DNA of 64,000 nt from Augochlora pura. Its lineage: Eukaryota; Arthropoda; Insecta; Hymenoptera; Halictidae. The DNA lies in the NCBI RefSeq assembly GCF_028453695.1, contig NC_135778.1, forward strand, positions 2,232,001 to 2,296,000. The letters run 5' to 3'. This document shows, in pieces, positions 22,772 through 34,844 of this stretch. Below the pieces are notes generated by a model that saw only the letters and a list, made by a program, of their open reading frames with translations, made no database searches and was not told the DNA's origin. Position numbers and translations under genes: made by a program. The first letter of the stretch is position 1. Each line of letters starts with the position of its first letter.

Positions 22772-22790
22772 ATTAATCCATCTATCTATT
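22441..22790. repeat. duplicated ~140-bp block, each copy bounded by (CT)n
   Basis: A unit with AAATATTTTTATATTGAGTTCG, TTTTATCCG and CTGGCTGCTAATATGACTG occurs at 22498-22598 and 22641-22740. (CT)n tracts sit before, between and after (22459-22497, 22599-22637, 22741-22759), then (TCTA)n. Poly(C) of 9 precedes. The duplication probably arose by unequal exchange between the CT tracts. Confidence 0.9.
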
Positions 22791-23354
22791 AGGTTGATGC
22801 ATAACAAATGTCAGATGTTCAAGTGAACATACGAAACTGTGTATCTTTTTCCAAAAGTTGTTGATTTAATCACCACTGTACTATTATTGTTTTGGCTTCT
22901 ATTTTATTACTTATTTATTTATATATCTATATTTTGGCCCCCGCGATTAGCGGTCGAATTGTAACACCCCCGGGTATTCGTTGCAAGCCCGGGGGAATAT
23001 TTATTGAAACAAATACTTATTTCAATAAAAATATCATTATTAAATTAATTATTAAATTATTTAAATATCATTATTACATTATTAAATATCATTATTAAAT
23101 TATTATATATCATTGTCACAATGACGATATATTCCGAAAGAACCTCGGCGTCTCCCCCGACCGGAGCAATAATCACGCCCAAAATACGCGAGCGGTGTTT
23201 TAAACGGGCCGAATCTGGCGAACCTAGGCTCGCATAATGCAATTTAAAGTTCGCGGCGGTCCCGTCTCTGGATAAACTGTCAGGTAGACGGTTGCGAGGC
23301 GACATGACAAATTGGCCGACGGGGCTCGAAGATCTCGGAAGGACGAACCGTCCG
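22791..23354. other. background with ATTATTAAAT repeat
   Basis: 23025-23115 carries degenerate TTATTAAATATCA units; 23116-23354 is mixed CpG-containing sequence. No gene. Confidence 0.5.
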
Positions 23355-23391
23355 CCCCCCCCCCCCCCCCCCCCCCCCCCCGTATTCCCTT
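23355..23391. repeat. poly(C) tract, 37 C
   Basis: Thirty-seven consecutive C, the longest homopolymer in the window. Its exact length is likely to be sequencing-dependent. Confidence 0.93.
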
Positions 23392-23572
23392 AATACCGAA
23401 AGCCAATAACACGCCGCGACAAATGAAAACGTGGAACTTGCCGAAAGTAGCGTGCGGGGAGAAACGGCGCGCTGGTCGTCCGGTAACGCGAACTCCTCGG
23501 TGACAAGCTCTTGGAACTTTTCAATCGTTACAGATATTCCTGTGAAATAATAGATGAAAAACAATGACAAAA

Positions 23573-23990
23573 TGGTCACTTCGAGTCGGTGATAATTAAA
23601 TATTCTTTGCGTTTGTCGAAATAGTTACTTTGATTCGCTGATCATTAAATACTCTTTGCATTTGTTGAACGATGAATTGCAACGAATATTTATTGCTATC
23701 GTAAATTTTAATAAGTATAGACCTTTGTGAAGCAATATAAATTAATTGAGTTATTAATAATTAAGAAAAATTCACTTTTTCGCTAAGCTGAATTCTTCGA
23801 ACATAAATGAACGCCGTGACACTTTAATTACAAATAATTCGATAAATAGACCGAAAATGGAAAACAAGTAATTATTAATTCGAAAAATTCACTTTTTCGC
23901 TAAACTGAATTCTTCGAACTTAAATGGACGTCATGACACTTTAATTACAAATAATTCGATAAATAGACCAGAAGTGGAAAAACAATCCTT
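23573..23990. repeat. two tandem duplications (~58 bp and 118 bp)
   Basis: About 58-bp copies (GTCACTTCGAGTCGGTGAT / GTTACTTTGATTCGCTGAT) start near 23574 and 23630. A 118-bp unit starting AAAAATTCACTTTTTCGC occurs at 23765 and 23883 with AATTACAAATAATTCGATAA in both. Copies are about 90 percent alike by eye. Confidence 0.85.
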
Positions 23991-24786
23991 ATTATATTAT
24001 TTACAGAAAAGTATGTTGAAAATAATCTACCGTGTCGCGAAGCTAAATTTCGCACGATAAAAAAGATATGCTCTATCGACCGCTGACGCGAATTCGCGTC
24101 ATCTAAAATTCTATTAAAACAAGTATACAAATATTAATAAAATCTTTCTGCAATATAACATAACGTAACGCAATGCAATATAATATACTAGAATATAATA
24201 TAATATAGTAGAACCTAAGTGGCGTCGTTCCAGCGGACTAATGGCGCAACGGAAGGGTTAAAAGGAATCGCGGTCCCCGGGAACTGGAACATTGACAAGC
24301 TCGGGAGGAGGCTCGGGGCCGCATTAGATCGCCGTTGCGGAACTCGGTTAACAAGCTTGCAAATCCCACGGAAAATGTCCGCGGATCCCGCGGCAGCCGA
24401 CTTCAATTGCCTCTCGTAAGCAAACCGATGGGTCGCGCGCGCCCGCGCGCGCCTCGCGAGATTGTAAGAAATTTTGAAAGCCGGCCAGAAGCAACCCGGC
24501 CGGGGTGTATCCCCTGGCAAGTCGAACTGTCCCGCGCGCGCATTAGCGGCTCCCGCTTTTACGTATGTGGGTCAGGCCGTGTTCTCCGGGGCCATTATCT
24601 TCGCTACGTCTGCGCCGAAACTTCCTATTTAGAGACCTCCGTTGGCCCGTAACTGTCTTATACAGTCGACGCTAAAACCATCCCCGCGTGCTATATTGCA
24701 GATTTCTTAGGTGCGACGGATCGTTCCGACGATCGCCGCCAGGTGGACACCTTTTGCTCGATTACCTAGCTGTGGATGGCGTATGT
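23991..24786. other. AT repeat then CpG-rich background
   Basis: 24150-24215 is an ATATAATATA-type run. 24226-24786 is CpG-rich with a (GC)-rich stretch near 24437-24455 and open frames of 66-105 codons on both strands, none recognised. Confidence 0.45.
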
Positions 24787-24996
24787 ACAGGATGTCTATT
24801 AATTTTTGAAATAAGGTGGACTATATTTAAGGAAAATAATATAGTTTTCGGAAAAATTTAATTCAGATATTAATTAATTGATTGGCTTGTGAATTTTGTA
24901 AGCAGTGGTTTGGAAGTTTAGAAAATAATTTTGAATTCATTATTTTTTGACTCGTTTTTATGTTTGATCGTCTTTATAGAAACATCAACAAATAGA
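24787..24996. other. ACAGGATGT-type end and AT-rich background
   Basis: TGTACAGGATGTCTATTAA at 24785-24803 resembles the ACAGGGTGT starts at 3253 and 63692 and may be a decayed element end. No matching second end was found. Confidence 0.3.
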
Positions 24997-25290
24997 GAAC
25001 ATCTAAATCTTTATTTGTTTTTAATTATTATAATAAATTGACGAACATCTAAATCTTTATTTGCTTTTAATTATTATACTAAATTGAAGAACATCTAAAT
25101 CTTCATTTGTTTTTAATTATTATACTAAATTGAAGAACGTCTAAATCTTCATTTGTTTTTAATTATTATACTAAATTGAAGAACATCTAAATCTCTATTT
25201 GTTTTCTCTAACTATGATAAAATGAAGAACATCTAAATCTTTATTTGTTTCTAATTATTCTAATAAACTGCAGAACATCTAACTCTTCAA
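24997..25290. repeat. 46-bp minisatellite, seven copies
   Basis: Units beginning GAACATCTAAATCTTTATTT and continuing GTTTTTAATTATTATACTAA start at about 24997, 25043, 25089, 25135, 25181, 25227 and 25273. Confidence 0.93.
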
Positions 25291-25840
25291 TTTATTATCA
25301 TAACATTTATTAAAGTTAATTTCACGATAAAAGTTCAAATATCGACGATTTATCGGAAGTCTAAAGTTCATCGTGCGAATACTTTCGAGACGGACTGTAG
25401 TCCCGGTCGCCGAAGAAACAGAAACCGGATAAATCTGCGTGGTTTCGGTACGCTACCGCGGATTTTCAACTTTCGGCGAGTCCATTCCGAAAATGGTTGC
25501 CTCGCGTTGTATACGCAGGGCTCCCGTTCTAATGGCGTCGGTCTTGAAATCTGTTTGGGCAACGTGCCTAACGCAACCACTACTGCGTCAACCACGGCGG
25601 AAAATAACGCGCCGAGGGAGGGGTGAGATTAACCCCCCACCCCCTTGCGCCTGCGACTTATTTCACGGCTGAGATAATTATCGAGTTATATTTTCATTAT
25701 ATATCGTTGTTAGCAGGAATTGTTGAGAATATTTCTAATTATCCAGTTTCATGAGAATCACGTGACTTTTTAATATTATATGATAACGTAGGGAAACGAG
25801 AATTCTCGTTTCAAGCGTTGTAATATTTATCAGGGTGAAG
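25291..25840. other. background
   Basis: Mixed sequence. Opposed frames of 75-77 codons near 25370-25670 are unrecognised. Confidence 0.45.
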
Positions 25841-26030
25841 AAATTAATATATAATTTTGATAGTGGTAAAATTAATTTATAATTCTGATACTAATACAAT
25901 TAATTTTTAATTCTCATAGTGATAAAATTAATACATAATTCTGACAGTGATAAAATCAATTTATAATTCGGACACCGATATAATCGATTTATAATTTCGA
26001 TACTGATAAAATCGCTAATGAAAAACTTGT
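25841..26030. repeat. ~32-bp AT-rich tandem repeat
   Basis: Five to six degenerate copies of AATTTATAATTCTGATA followed by CTGATAAAATTA. Confidence 0.85.
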
Positions 26031-26500
26031 TAAAACTATAAATATATCTCGTAACCTCTCTTTGACAACATCTTCGTCATATTTTATAAGAGAGTACACG
26101 ACGAATTTAATGTGACAAATGCTACGAGCGTTGTCGATAACCTGACAAGAAAACGGGCTAATAATTTGTTAAGTGTAAATTATTACTCTGATATTTTAAA
26201 GTCCAATAAAATTGAGGTTTTTCATTGTCATTATAACGCTTCATTAAAATTCGGTCGATAATCCGCTGATTGGCTCGACCGCCTAATTAATATTAATAAA
26301 TATTAATATATAGTATACAATGTTAATATATAATCTATAATATTAAAATATATATATAGTATATAATGTTAACATACAATCTATAATATTAACATATAAT
26401 CTGTAGCATTGATACATGATATATAATGCAATATGACATAATAAAATATTATATACACTGTTAACATACAATTTCTACCATTAACACCTAACAATACAAT
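26031..26500. other. AT-rich background with TATAATGTTAACATA repeat
   Basis: 26270-26480 consists of degenerate AATATATAATCTATAATATTAACAT units. The rest is unremarkable. Confidence 0.6.
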
Positions 26501-27360
26501 GCCAAATAACTCGACCTCCGATCAAACTGTCCACGATTTCACGAAACCCCTCATCTCGCAATCCACGCGGAAGACTCTACCCTTTAGCACCCCGAACGCA
26601 CAGTCTAGACGTCATCGCCCCGAACCGCAGATTGATTAGGCTACTTAATATCGACGGAGCATTTAGCTCGAATACGGTGACAGCTCGGCGTCCGCCGCGA
26701 TTCCGAGGGGGCCTACGTCGAATTCCATCCCCGCCCACACCTCCACCCCCCTTCCGCCCCCGGGGCACAGCCAGTTTAAATGACATCCACCGCGGCCGAG
26801 CGCAAACTAATCCAAGTTTTAGCCGACACATGCGCGACGACCAGCTTTTCGCAAACTGGCAAACTGGTAGAGTCGACGCGCCAGAGGGGCGGGAAGGGGG
26901 GAGGAGGGGTGCTGGGGCGAATAGGTGCTTCCCTTGAACGGGGGGGAACACGACTGAAAACAACCGGGGGGAGGACGACGTTGTACGCGTCGAACAAAAT
27001 TGCCACCTGAGCAACTGACTGGAAGCACTTAAGGCACCCGCCGAGGCGGGGAAGAGGAGGGAGGGGGGGAACCCAGTCAGCCGTCGAATCGGCGAAGGTG
27101 TGACGTGGTCGCCGATTATCGAGTGCACCTGCTACGCTCTCCTATATCGATCTGCTGCCCGACCGTGTTTCCTACCAGCCAGCCCACCCCCCTCCGTGGC
27201 CATCCCCGCCCCCTCCCCCCCGGAAGCAGTTCCAAATTCACCCGAAAATATTTATTAGATCCCGCGGCGGAAAGTCTGCCGGCGGCGCCGCGGGCCGCCG
27301 TCTCTCGTCCCGGCTCCTTGCGCCAAAACCGACGGATCTTTATTTTCTTCCTAATTCATG
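26501..27360. other. CpG-rich block, strand-skewed, unrecognised open frames
   Basis: Alternating C-rich and G-rich runs (G-rich 26885-27070; C-rich 26725-26765 and 27180-27230). A 183-codon minus frame (26577-27128) and several 69-101-codon plus frames overlap. The peptides are rich in P, R, G and S without a recognised domain, so I do not call a gene. Confidence 0.4.
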
Positions 27361-27560
27361 GAATTTTGCTTGTTACTATTAATATAGCAATATAGATTAT
27401 ACAGTGATATAATTGTATTGTATATTAATTATGGTAATATAGATTATGCAATGATATAATTATATTGGATATTAATATAGTAATATAGACTATATAATGA
27501 TATAATTATATTGTATATTGATATAGTAATATGGATGTTACAATTATACAATTATAAATA
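27361..27560. repeat. ~60-bp AT-rich tandem repeat
   Basis: About three copies of ATAATGATATAATTATATTG then TATATTAATATAGTAATATA, most regular at 27386-27535. Confidence 0.85.
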
Positions 27561-28227
27561 AATATAATAAATATGAGGATTTACAGTGGTAAAGACTAAT
27601 ACTTCGCACCTCGCTAATAAATAACAAATTATTATTTCTGAGGACAACCGATTCAGAGGCCGTGGTCGGGATAAAAATGGCCACTTGATCGACGATTTAT
27701 CTCCAACCGGTCGATAAATTGTTAAGACGTATTTTATATCGTAAGCGACGATAAAGCGAATTCGACGATATAAGTAGCAGGACAATTAGGCGATAAATAA
27801 CGATGCAACGTTGTTGGCGCTCGACTCGGGCCAAAAACAGCCTCCCTCTCTCTCTCGTCGTAAGATTCATCAAAAAACGTCTCCGCCAAGACGCCGTTCT
27901 TTATCCGATACGCCTTTTTTCTCCCCCTTATCATCTTCATACTGTTCCCTCCCCCCGCGCTTCAGTCTTCCATTCTCTCTCTCTCTCTCTCGCCTCTCTT
28001 CTTTCATCTAGCAGGCTTGATTCGTCCCTACCTGGTCGCCGAGAATTATCGAATTTTTCCGGGAATTGAAACTTGTCCCGGCCGAAGAATTAATCGGCTC
28101 TTTACTCGGAACAACGAGCAGACCGTTTTCCGCCTGCGAACAGCTTCCTGCGGTTCCTCCACTCGCGCCAATTAAACCCTTGCGCTGTCGCTCCTTTCAT
28201 GCTGCGACGATTTTCATTTGTTTGCCT
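27561..28227. other. mixed background
   Basis: Short CT runs at 27845-27856 and 27974-27992. Frames of 60-88 codons are unrecognised. Confidence 0.45.
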
Positions 28228-28565
28228 GCGAACGTTGTAGGAACATTGTAGAAACGTCCTAGAAACGTCCCAGGAACGTCCTAGAAACGTCTGAGGAACG
28301 TTCTAGAAACGTTCTAGAGACGTCCTAGGGACGTTCTAGAAACGTCTGAGGAACGTCCTAAATACGCCCTAGAAGTATTCTGGGAACGTTCTAGAAACGT
28401 CCTAGAAACGTCTGAGGAACGTCCTAAATACGTCCTAGAAGTGTTTTAGGAACGTTCTAGAAATGTCCTAGGAACGTCCTAAAAACGTCCTAGAAATGTT
28501 CTAGAAACGTCCTAGAAACGTTCTAGATACGTCTGAGGAACGTCCTAAATACGTCCTAGAAATAT
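28228..28565. repeat. 12-bp minisatellite (AACGTCCTAGAA)
   Basis: About 28 units of 11-12 bp, each a variant of AACGTCCTAGAA, AACGTTCTAGAA or AACGTCTGAGGA. A higher-order block (TCTGAGGAACGTCCTAAATA) recurs four times with uneven spacing. The unit holds the inverted-repeat motifs AACGTT and TTCTAGAA. Confidence 0.93.
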
Positions 28566-28922
28566 TCTGTGTTATAAATGAAGACGATTTAAAGACATCT
28601 TTGTGCTATCTGGAATATTACATATTATCTCTCTCTCTCTGTCTCTCTCACACTATCTCTCACTCAGTTTCTCTATCTCTCTCTATCTTTATCTCCCTAT
28701 CCATCCACCTCACCATCTCACCGAACCCTCAAACAAAAATTCTCCAGAGCCAACATCCACCAATTCGAGCAGCCTCGCGAGCGCAAAAAGGCGTCCTACG
28801 AACATTCAGAGAACAATGGTCGACTCGGATCCAGAGCGGGTCGTGTTAGCAAAATTATAAAGTCCCGACACGAACTGTGTGCTTCTCCAGCAGCGCGGTG
28901 CCAGCTTTTGGACTTCGAGAGA

Positions 28923-28956
<34 letters not shown>

Positions 28957-29400
28957 CGCCCCTGGGCGGCTAAGCCAAGGTCCAGACGAGCAGAGTCCGT
29001 CGTAAGTCTAGGCCATTTCTCCGAGAGCGATGTGCTCCCCCCGTCGACCATTGTGCCGTGGCACCGTAATGCAGACAGAATGTATGCAGACTTACTCTTG
29101 CCGTACACCGTGCCGCGAAGAGGCCATCAGGCAAGGGGTTAACTGTGAAACAAGCGCGCGCGCACGACCCGGATCACTCTTCCCGGCGGTCGCCGGTGAT
29201 TCGACGGGATCAAACCGAACGACCCGGGCGGACCTAAACACGCTCGTACGATGCGTTTTTAAAGCGGACGATCCGCGGACGTGATCCGGCGGATTGTCGA
29301 TCCAATCTGGACGCCATCTTCTTTTTATGGACGAGGGGAATTTTCTGCGTTTCCAAGACTGGTTGATCATTTTTATATAAAATCGTGAAATCGATCTGTG
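28566..29400. other. microsatellites and CpG-containing background
   Basis: CT-rich run at 28625-28710 and (GA)n at 28929-28954. GGCAAGGGGTTAA at 29130-29142 looks like an isolated TTAACCCC-type element end with no partner seen. Open frames up to 100 codons are unrecognised. Confidence 0.45.
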
Positions 29401-29689
29401 TTTGTTGCGTAGTATTATTTATTTAATTGTGACAATATTTATTGTATATAATAATTTTTATTGTGTGCAGTAATATTTATTGTGTGTAATAATTTTTATC
29501 GTGTAATAATATTTATTTATTTTCGTCGTTGCTTGTGACTAAATCGTCGAGTTCATTAATTTATGATAAAAGTGAATTGATCGACTATACATACTTGCAA
29601 AAATAATGAAAGCATTTAAGGATATTATTATCTTATTTTTAACATATTGGAATGATTCAATGTTTCGCGACAATAAATTGAAAAAAAAG
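29401..29689. other. AT-rich with TAATATTTATTGTG repeats
   Basis: 29405-29520 contains about five AATAATTTTTATTGTGT-like units; the rest is background. Confidence 0.6.
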
Positions 29690-29968
29690 AAAATTCCATT
29701 TAAAATATTCCAATACACCAAAATTTAATGAACTTGTAAATACAAAATATTAAATATTAAACAATGATAGAAAAAAATACCAATCCTAGTTTTTTAAATA
29801 CATCAATATACACCCCAAAGTTTAAGGGTTGCAAATGCAAAATAACAAATCTTAAACAACAAAATAGAAAACACTAATCCCATTTTTAAAAGACACCAAT
29901 ATACACCCTAAAGTTCAGAAGGTGTAAACGCGAACCATTAAATATTAAACAACAACGAAAAGAATCCC
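29690..29968. repeat. ~94-bp tandem repeat, about three copies
   Basis: Units containing AAATATTAAACAA, AATCCTAGTTTTT and ACATCAATATACACCC begin near 29752, 29847 and 29940, with a partial copy before. Divergence is moderate. Confidence 0.82.
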
Positions 29969-30900
29969 GGGTGTGCACGTAAGAGAAAAATAAAGCCTGC
30001 TGTACTCCTCCTGCAACGCGTAGAGGACCTTTGAAGTCGCCGATAAGCTCCTCGTGGGGGCAGTCGTTCGCAGCGTTTCGCATGGTTTTCGGATGAGTCG
30101 AGAGATTCTAAATCTTCGAATCTGAAACCTTTGCAATTTCCTAGTTCGGCAATACCGTAAAAGTTTAGTCGGTCTCAGTTGGCTAGAATGCAATTCCGGA
30201 ATTCGTGTAACGTCGGACGAGAGAGGGTGAGCGGTGAGCGGTGGTGGTTGGTTCTTACAATGTTGAAATACGTTTTAAGGTAACTGCTCTCCGCCGCTGC
30301 AAATCCCTGATGACCCCGGGGGAGAGAGAGGACCCTTTCTCGGACCGATAAAAATAAACCAATTGCGACGAAACTGTGCTCCGGACAACTGTAATTCGCG
30401 AGCTAAGCCCCGGCGCGTTAAGTGGATTATTGTGCGACAACTCTTTCTCGTAGCTGCGGGGGTGGGGGGATTGTTATTATTACGGTAAGAAGTCTCTCTC
30501 GCTAATACTCTGTCGCGACTTCGCCGAAAAATAATCTTCTTTGTATTTCAATATTTTCATGTTAATGTTGAGGTTATGGTATTATGTAATTTATACGTTA
30601 TTTTATGATGTTGTAGCGTTGATATGGAAATTATAATGTTCTATAATGTATAGGTTATGTTAGAGTATTGTAATATTTGTGTCGAGGATATAATATTTTA
30701 TAATATATATTTTATTATATAATACTGCACTGTTAATATTTAAATCATAATATTCTAGAATATATATGTGTTATATATGTATATGGAACATTATTTGAAT
30801 AAACTGTTAACATTAAAATTACAGTATTCTATAATATATAATGTAATTATATAATACTGCAATATTAAAATAATAATATTACATAATATTATATTCATAT
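29969..30900. other. mixed then AT-rich background
   Basis: 29969-30500 is single-copy with opposed frames of 61-82 codons, none recognised. 30540-30900 is AT-rich with TATAATATTATA-type runs. Confidence 0.45.
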
Positions 30901-31929
30901 ATAATATCCTTTATCTTCATTAATGTATTCACCCTTCCAAAATCGAGAAAAATAAACCAGTAAAAATTACATAAAATTATTTGCCTCGTTTCGAAAATTA
31001 ATTTACTAAAATGCAGAATAACGCAGACTAAAAATCATCTTTATGCAAAAATAACCAAAAGGGTAATCAAATTGACATAAAAAGTACATAGATAAATATA
31101 AACATTATATGTATAATACACCATAAACAAACGAAAGGCGCAGTAATTGATGACCGCACAGTAACCGGCTCCGCAACCCTCTTCCCTTCGAACTTCCCCA
31201 AAAAGCTGTCCCCCGTCAGACGTCCCGAAGTGGCTTTTTGAAGTCGAGGCTCGTCCGTTGGTACGTTTACTACACTTCTGCAACTCCCAGCGTCCCCCCA
31301 CCTCCGCCTCCAGCTCTTCCGCTTCCTCCGCTTCAATTCGCTCAATTCCCCGTTTTATCCAGTTCCATTATTCTCCGCGGCTAACAACGTCCCCGCTGTT
31401 TTGTATTTTAATTTCTGCCGGGGTAAAATTTTATCTTCGCCTCTCCCGTTGACTTGTCCATGTACACAGCCCCCCTCTCTCTTCCTCTTTCTTTCTCTCT
31501 TCCACTTCGCCAACAACGCTGCTTTATCCCACGAAGCGGTTTCTCTCTCTCGGCGCGAGACCCCCCCCCCCTCTCTCTCTCTGTCCGTTTTCTATCCGAG
31601 CCACTCGAGGCGCCACTCCAGGCCCCGGATCCCCGGTCTCTTTGTCTTTCTCTTTACGCGGAGCCGCGGCCGTGATTACGTTTGTTTGCGGTCGGCCACG
31701 AAATTTTACCAAAGCTACGGCCGACGCGGAGCCGCCGGGTCGCGCGCGGCGTTGCCGTCCCCGCGAGCGCGTCGCCGCGACGATTCGAGACGCGGAGGAG
31801 GATCGGAAAACCCAATATTTCTTCTTATTTATTCATGGTTATTATTTCACCGGAAATAACGTCGGTAGAATTCGTCGTTGAGCATTTTCAAAAACACAAT
31901 GACGTCTGTTATTCGTTGATAAATGAACG
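30901..31929. other. background, CT-rich then CpG-rich
   Basis: 31470-31590 is CT-rich with poly(C) of 10-11 at 31561-31571; 31640-31800 is CpG-rich. A 152-codon plus frame (31401-31859) is mostly low-complexity S/L/R peptide and not a credible gene. Confidence 0.45.
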
Positions 31930-32042
31930 GGAGAGGCACCGTCGAGAGAGAGAGAGAGAGAGAGAAAAAAAACGAGAGAGAGAGATAGAAAACGAGGGAG
32001 AGAGAGAAAAACGAGAGAGAGAGCGAGAGAGAGATAGAAAAC

Positions 32043-32078
<36 letters not shown>

Positions 32079-32105
32079 GAGAAAACAAAAGAGAGAGAGC
32101 GACAT
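31930..32105. repeat. compound (GA)n with AAAACGAGAG interruptions
   Basis: About 160 bp of GA dinucleotides broken by AAAAACGAGA and GATAGAAAACGAG at several points, showing expansion of interrupted units as well as the dinucleotide. Confidence 0.93.
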
Positions 32106-32440
32106 GGCCGACGTTGTAATCAACCATGTAAATGACACGTTTACCTTCGAGATTTCCATGAAATTTGGTAAACGTTCGGCGCACAAGGGACGAACGGGCC
32201 CGTGACGGATTCGATATCGATTAAGCTGGCAATGCGCCCCCGGTAATGGAATCATCGTGTTTTAATTCGCCGGCGCTCGTAACTCTTGCGGGAACGATTT
32301 TAACGGGACAGCAACAGGGACGGTTCTTTATCGAATTATTTTATCCAGTTCAGAGGAACGCGATTTTCTACCTTCTATATTTAATCGACAGGTATGATAT
32401 AGGTTGAATAACATCATGAATTATTCTGTGGATTATGTTT
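32106..32440. other. background
   Basis: No recognised feature. Confidence 0.5.
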
Positions 32441-32890
32441 ATAGTTTTAAATTGGCCTAAGGTTTTTATTTATGTATAAATTGATCTGAAGACTATATTT
32501 ATACTGATAAATTAGCCTGAGGTTTTTGTTTATAGCTATAAGGTTTTTATTTATAGCTATAAGGTTTTTATTTATAGCTATAAGGTATTTATTTATAGCA
32601 GACTATAGACAATTTAAAGCAAGAGGAGTGAAAGGACTGAAAAAATGAAAAATGTAAACTAAGAGCAAAGATAAACGATTTTTACAATAGACAAATTAAA
32701 ACTATAAAAACAAACGATTTACATCGTAGACAATTTAAATTTGCAACAATGGTAAACGACTAACATAATTGAAAATTTAAACTAAGAATAAAGATAAACA
32801 ATTTATACCGCGGACAATTTAAAGCGATAAAAATAAAATTAAATTCTAGAGAATTTAAATTTACATATAAAATAAACGATTTGCATGGCA
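32441..32890. repeat. 20-bp repeat, then degenerate ~50-bp repeat
   Basis: TTTTTATTTATAGCTATAAG (20 bp) is repeated three to four times at 32524-32600, with older degenerate forms to its left. 32640-32880 has about four diverged copies of AACGATTTACAT, AGACAATTTAAA and a following AT stretch. Confidence 0.8.
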
Positions 32891-33500
32891 GTTTTCCACG
32901 TTGGCGCGGCTAAATAATTAATTCGAACGTCGCCGAAGGAGGCATCGCCGCGGCAACAAAGAGACTCGCGTTAATTTCAGAGCAACCGGATAAGATAAAA
33001 CATTCGTTTCGGGGGTGGCTCGAGATAGCCACCGGCGAGAGAACTCTTCCTTTCGCAAATCAAATTATCCCGGGCCGAAGTTCTCAAGTTTCAAGGGTCT
33101 CTCTCTCTCTCTTTATCTCTTTATCTCTCTCTATCTCTCTCTATCTCTCTATCTCAGCTTTTGACTAACCAAGAATCCTAGCTACGAAGAAGGTTAATTA
33201 GCGGGCCCGACGATCGTCAGTGTAACAGAGCAAACTGTGCCGCGCGTTCGTTTCGCCGTGAGTGCTCGCGAGAACCGTCGCGAGAATATTGAAAATGAAT
33301 CTCTGCTAATTCGGGAGAACTTTCTTTGACGGCGGTGGCATTAAGCGGTGACACTGTGTGCGAGCGAAATGTCATAATCGAAGAGAGCGCAGGAACTCCG
33401 TGGGACAATTAGAAAATATATTATTGCTTCTATTGTCATTTATACTCGTGCTTCTGTTGTATATAATTTTTTGAGGTTATTAAAACGGCTTCGGTTATAT
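32891..33500. other. mixed background with (CT)n
   Basis: Interrupted CTCTCTTTATCT repeat at 33097-33155. No gene recognised. Confidence 0.5.
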
Positions 33501-33870
33501 TCTGCTTTTGGTCATTCTAATTTTAAGGCATTTCTATTTTAAGCAATTTTATGTTTAATTGTTGGCAATTTTAAGTAATTTCAATTTGAATTATTTTCCA
33601 TTTTAGGTATTTTCAATTTTAAGTATTTTCCATTCTAAGTAATTTTAGTTTGAATTATTTTCAATTTTAAGTAATTTCAATTTTAAGTATATTCAATGCT
33701 AAATAGCTCTAATTTGAATTGCTTTCGATTCCAAGTTTAATTCGAATTATATTTAATCTTAAAACATTTCAAGTACATTCAACTTCAATATTAATTATTT
33801 TTAACCTTAAGCCATTTCAATTAAACTTAAATCTAACATTAACTATTTTTAACTTTCGGTAATATATTAC
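33501..33870. repeat. degenerate AATTTTAAGTAATTTCAATTT repeat
   Basis: Many short AT-rich units alternating TTTTAAGTATTTTC and TTTGAATTATTTTC, decaying to the right. Confidence 0.8.
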
Positions 33871-34744
33871 CTCTTTCATTTTAATTGATGCCAATTAATA
33901 TCTCTCTTATCGAGATTTATTAAAACAGCATCAACGATGCATAGCCATTACCGACCGTGTAGAAATATGCAAAAGACGTTAATTATGTAACCGGTCGTTT
34001 ATGAAGCTCGAGTATGCGCCGCAACATTTGCTAATTATATTCAGCAGTTTCTCAATATCCATAATTATCGTTAATTAGTTATTGAAACGATAAACATCGG
34101 AACGTGGTACGACCGAAAACAATAAATTAAAAACAGGAGAATTTCCTCCTAATCATAACACTATACACAATTTTGTATATATTTTTATATCGCTTTCTTC
34201 GTCTTATTAAAAATAAATTAATAGTTAAATAAAAATTTTAAAATAGCACAATATTATCGCGGTTTGTTAATTAACATTCGAAACGACAAATTTTCCAAAG
34301 CGCTTTCAATTTGTCGGTTATTATTTTTCAGATCGAGAACACAATTTTCATTAAAAATTTATTCCAGATTCTCCGCCTTTTCCATTTGTTTTGCGAAGAA
34401 AGAGCGCGCGCGCGCGCGCGCGGTTCTTCTTCGCTGAATCGATCAACGTCCTGTTTAGCTCCGTCAAGATCTTCTTTCAGATCGATCAACGTCCGCTACG
34501 GATTCGATGAGATCTTGTTTCGAATCCATTAACTCCCGAAGACTGGCCAAGAGTTACCTATCGCTCGCAGCACGAACGGTAAAATCTCTTCTCGCGTATC
34601 CGCGATTCTATCCCGCAAAAAATTCATTTCACCCGCGATTCAAATTCGAGAAACCCGAGTCCACCTGTCAAATTAGTCGGCGTAGAATGATATTCGAGGC
34701 GATCTTAATTCACTCGATTATAGCGCGGTCTTCTACCCTTCGAT
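33871..34744. other. AT-rich then mixed background
   Basis: (GC)n at 34403-34422 and a short duplication of CGATCAACGTCC at 34439 and 34482. The long plus frame beginning at 34507 is open mainly because it runs through the gap into the 15-bp array. Confidence 0.5.
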
Positions 34745-34844
34745 NNNNNNNNNNNNNNNNNNNNNNNNNNNNNNNNNNNNNNNNNNNNNNNNNNNNNNNN
34801 NNNNNNNNNNNNNNNNNNNNNNNNNNNNNNNNNNNNNNNNNNNN
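34745..34844. other. assembly gap (100 N)
   Basis: Exactly 100 N abutting a 15-bp minisatellite on its right. Confidence 0.98.

Noticed and set aside
26577..27128. 183-codon minus-strand frame
   Set aside because: CpG-rich DNA is open on both strands here; the peptide is P/R/G/S-rich with no recognised domain.
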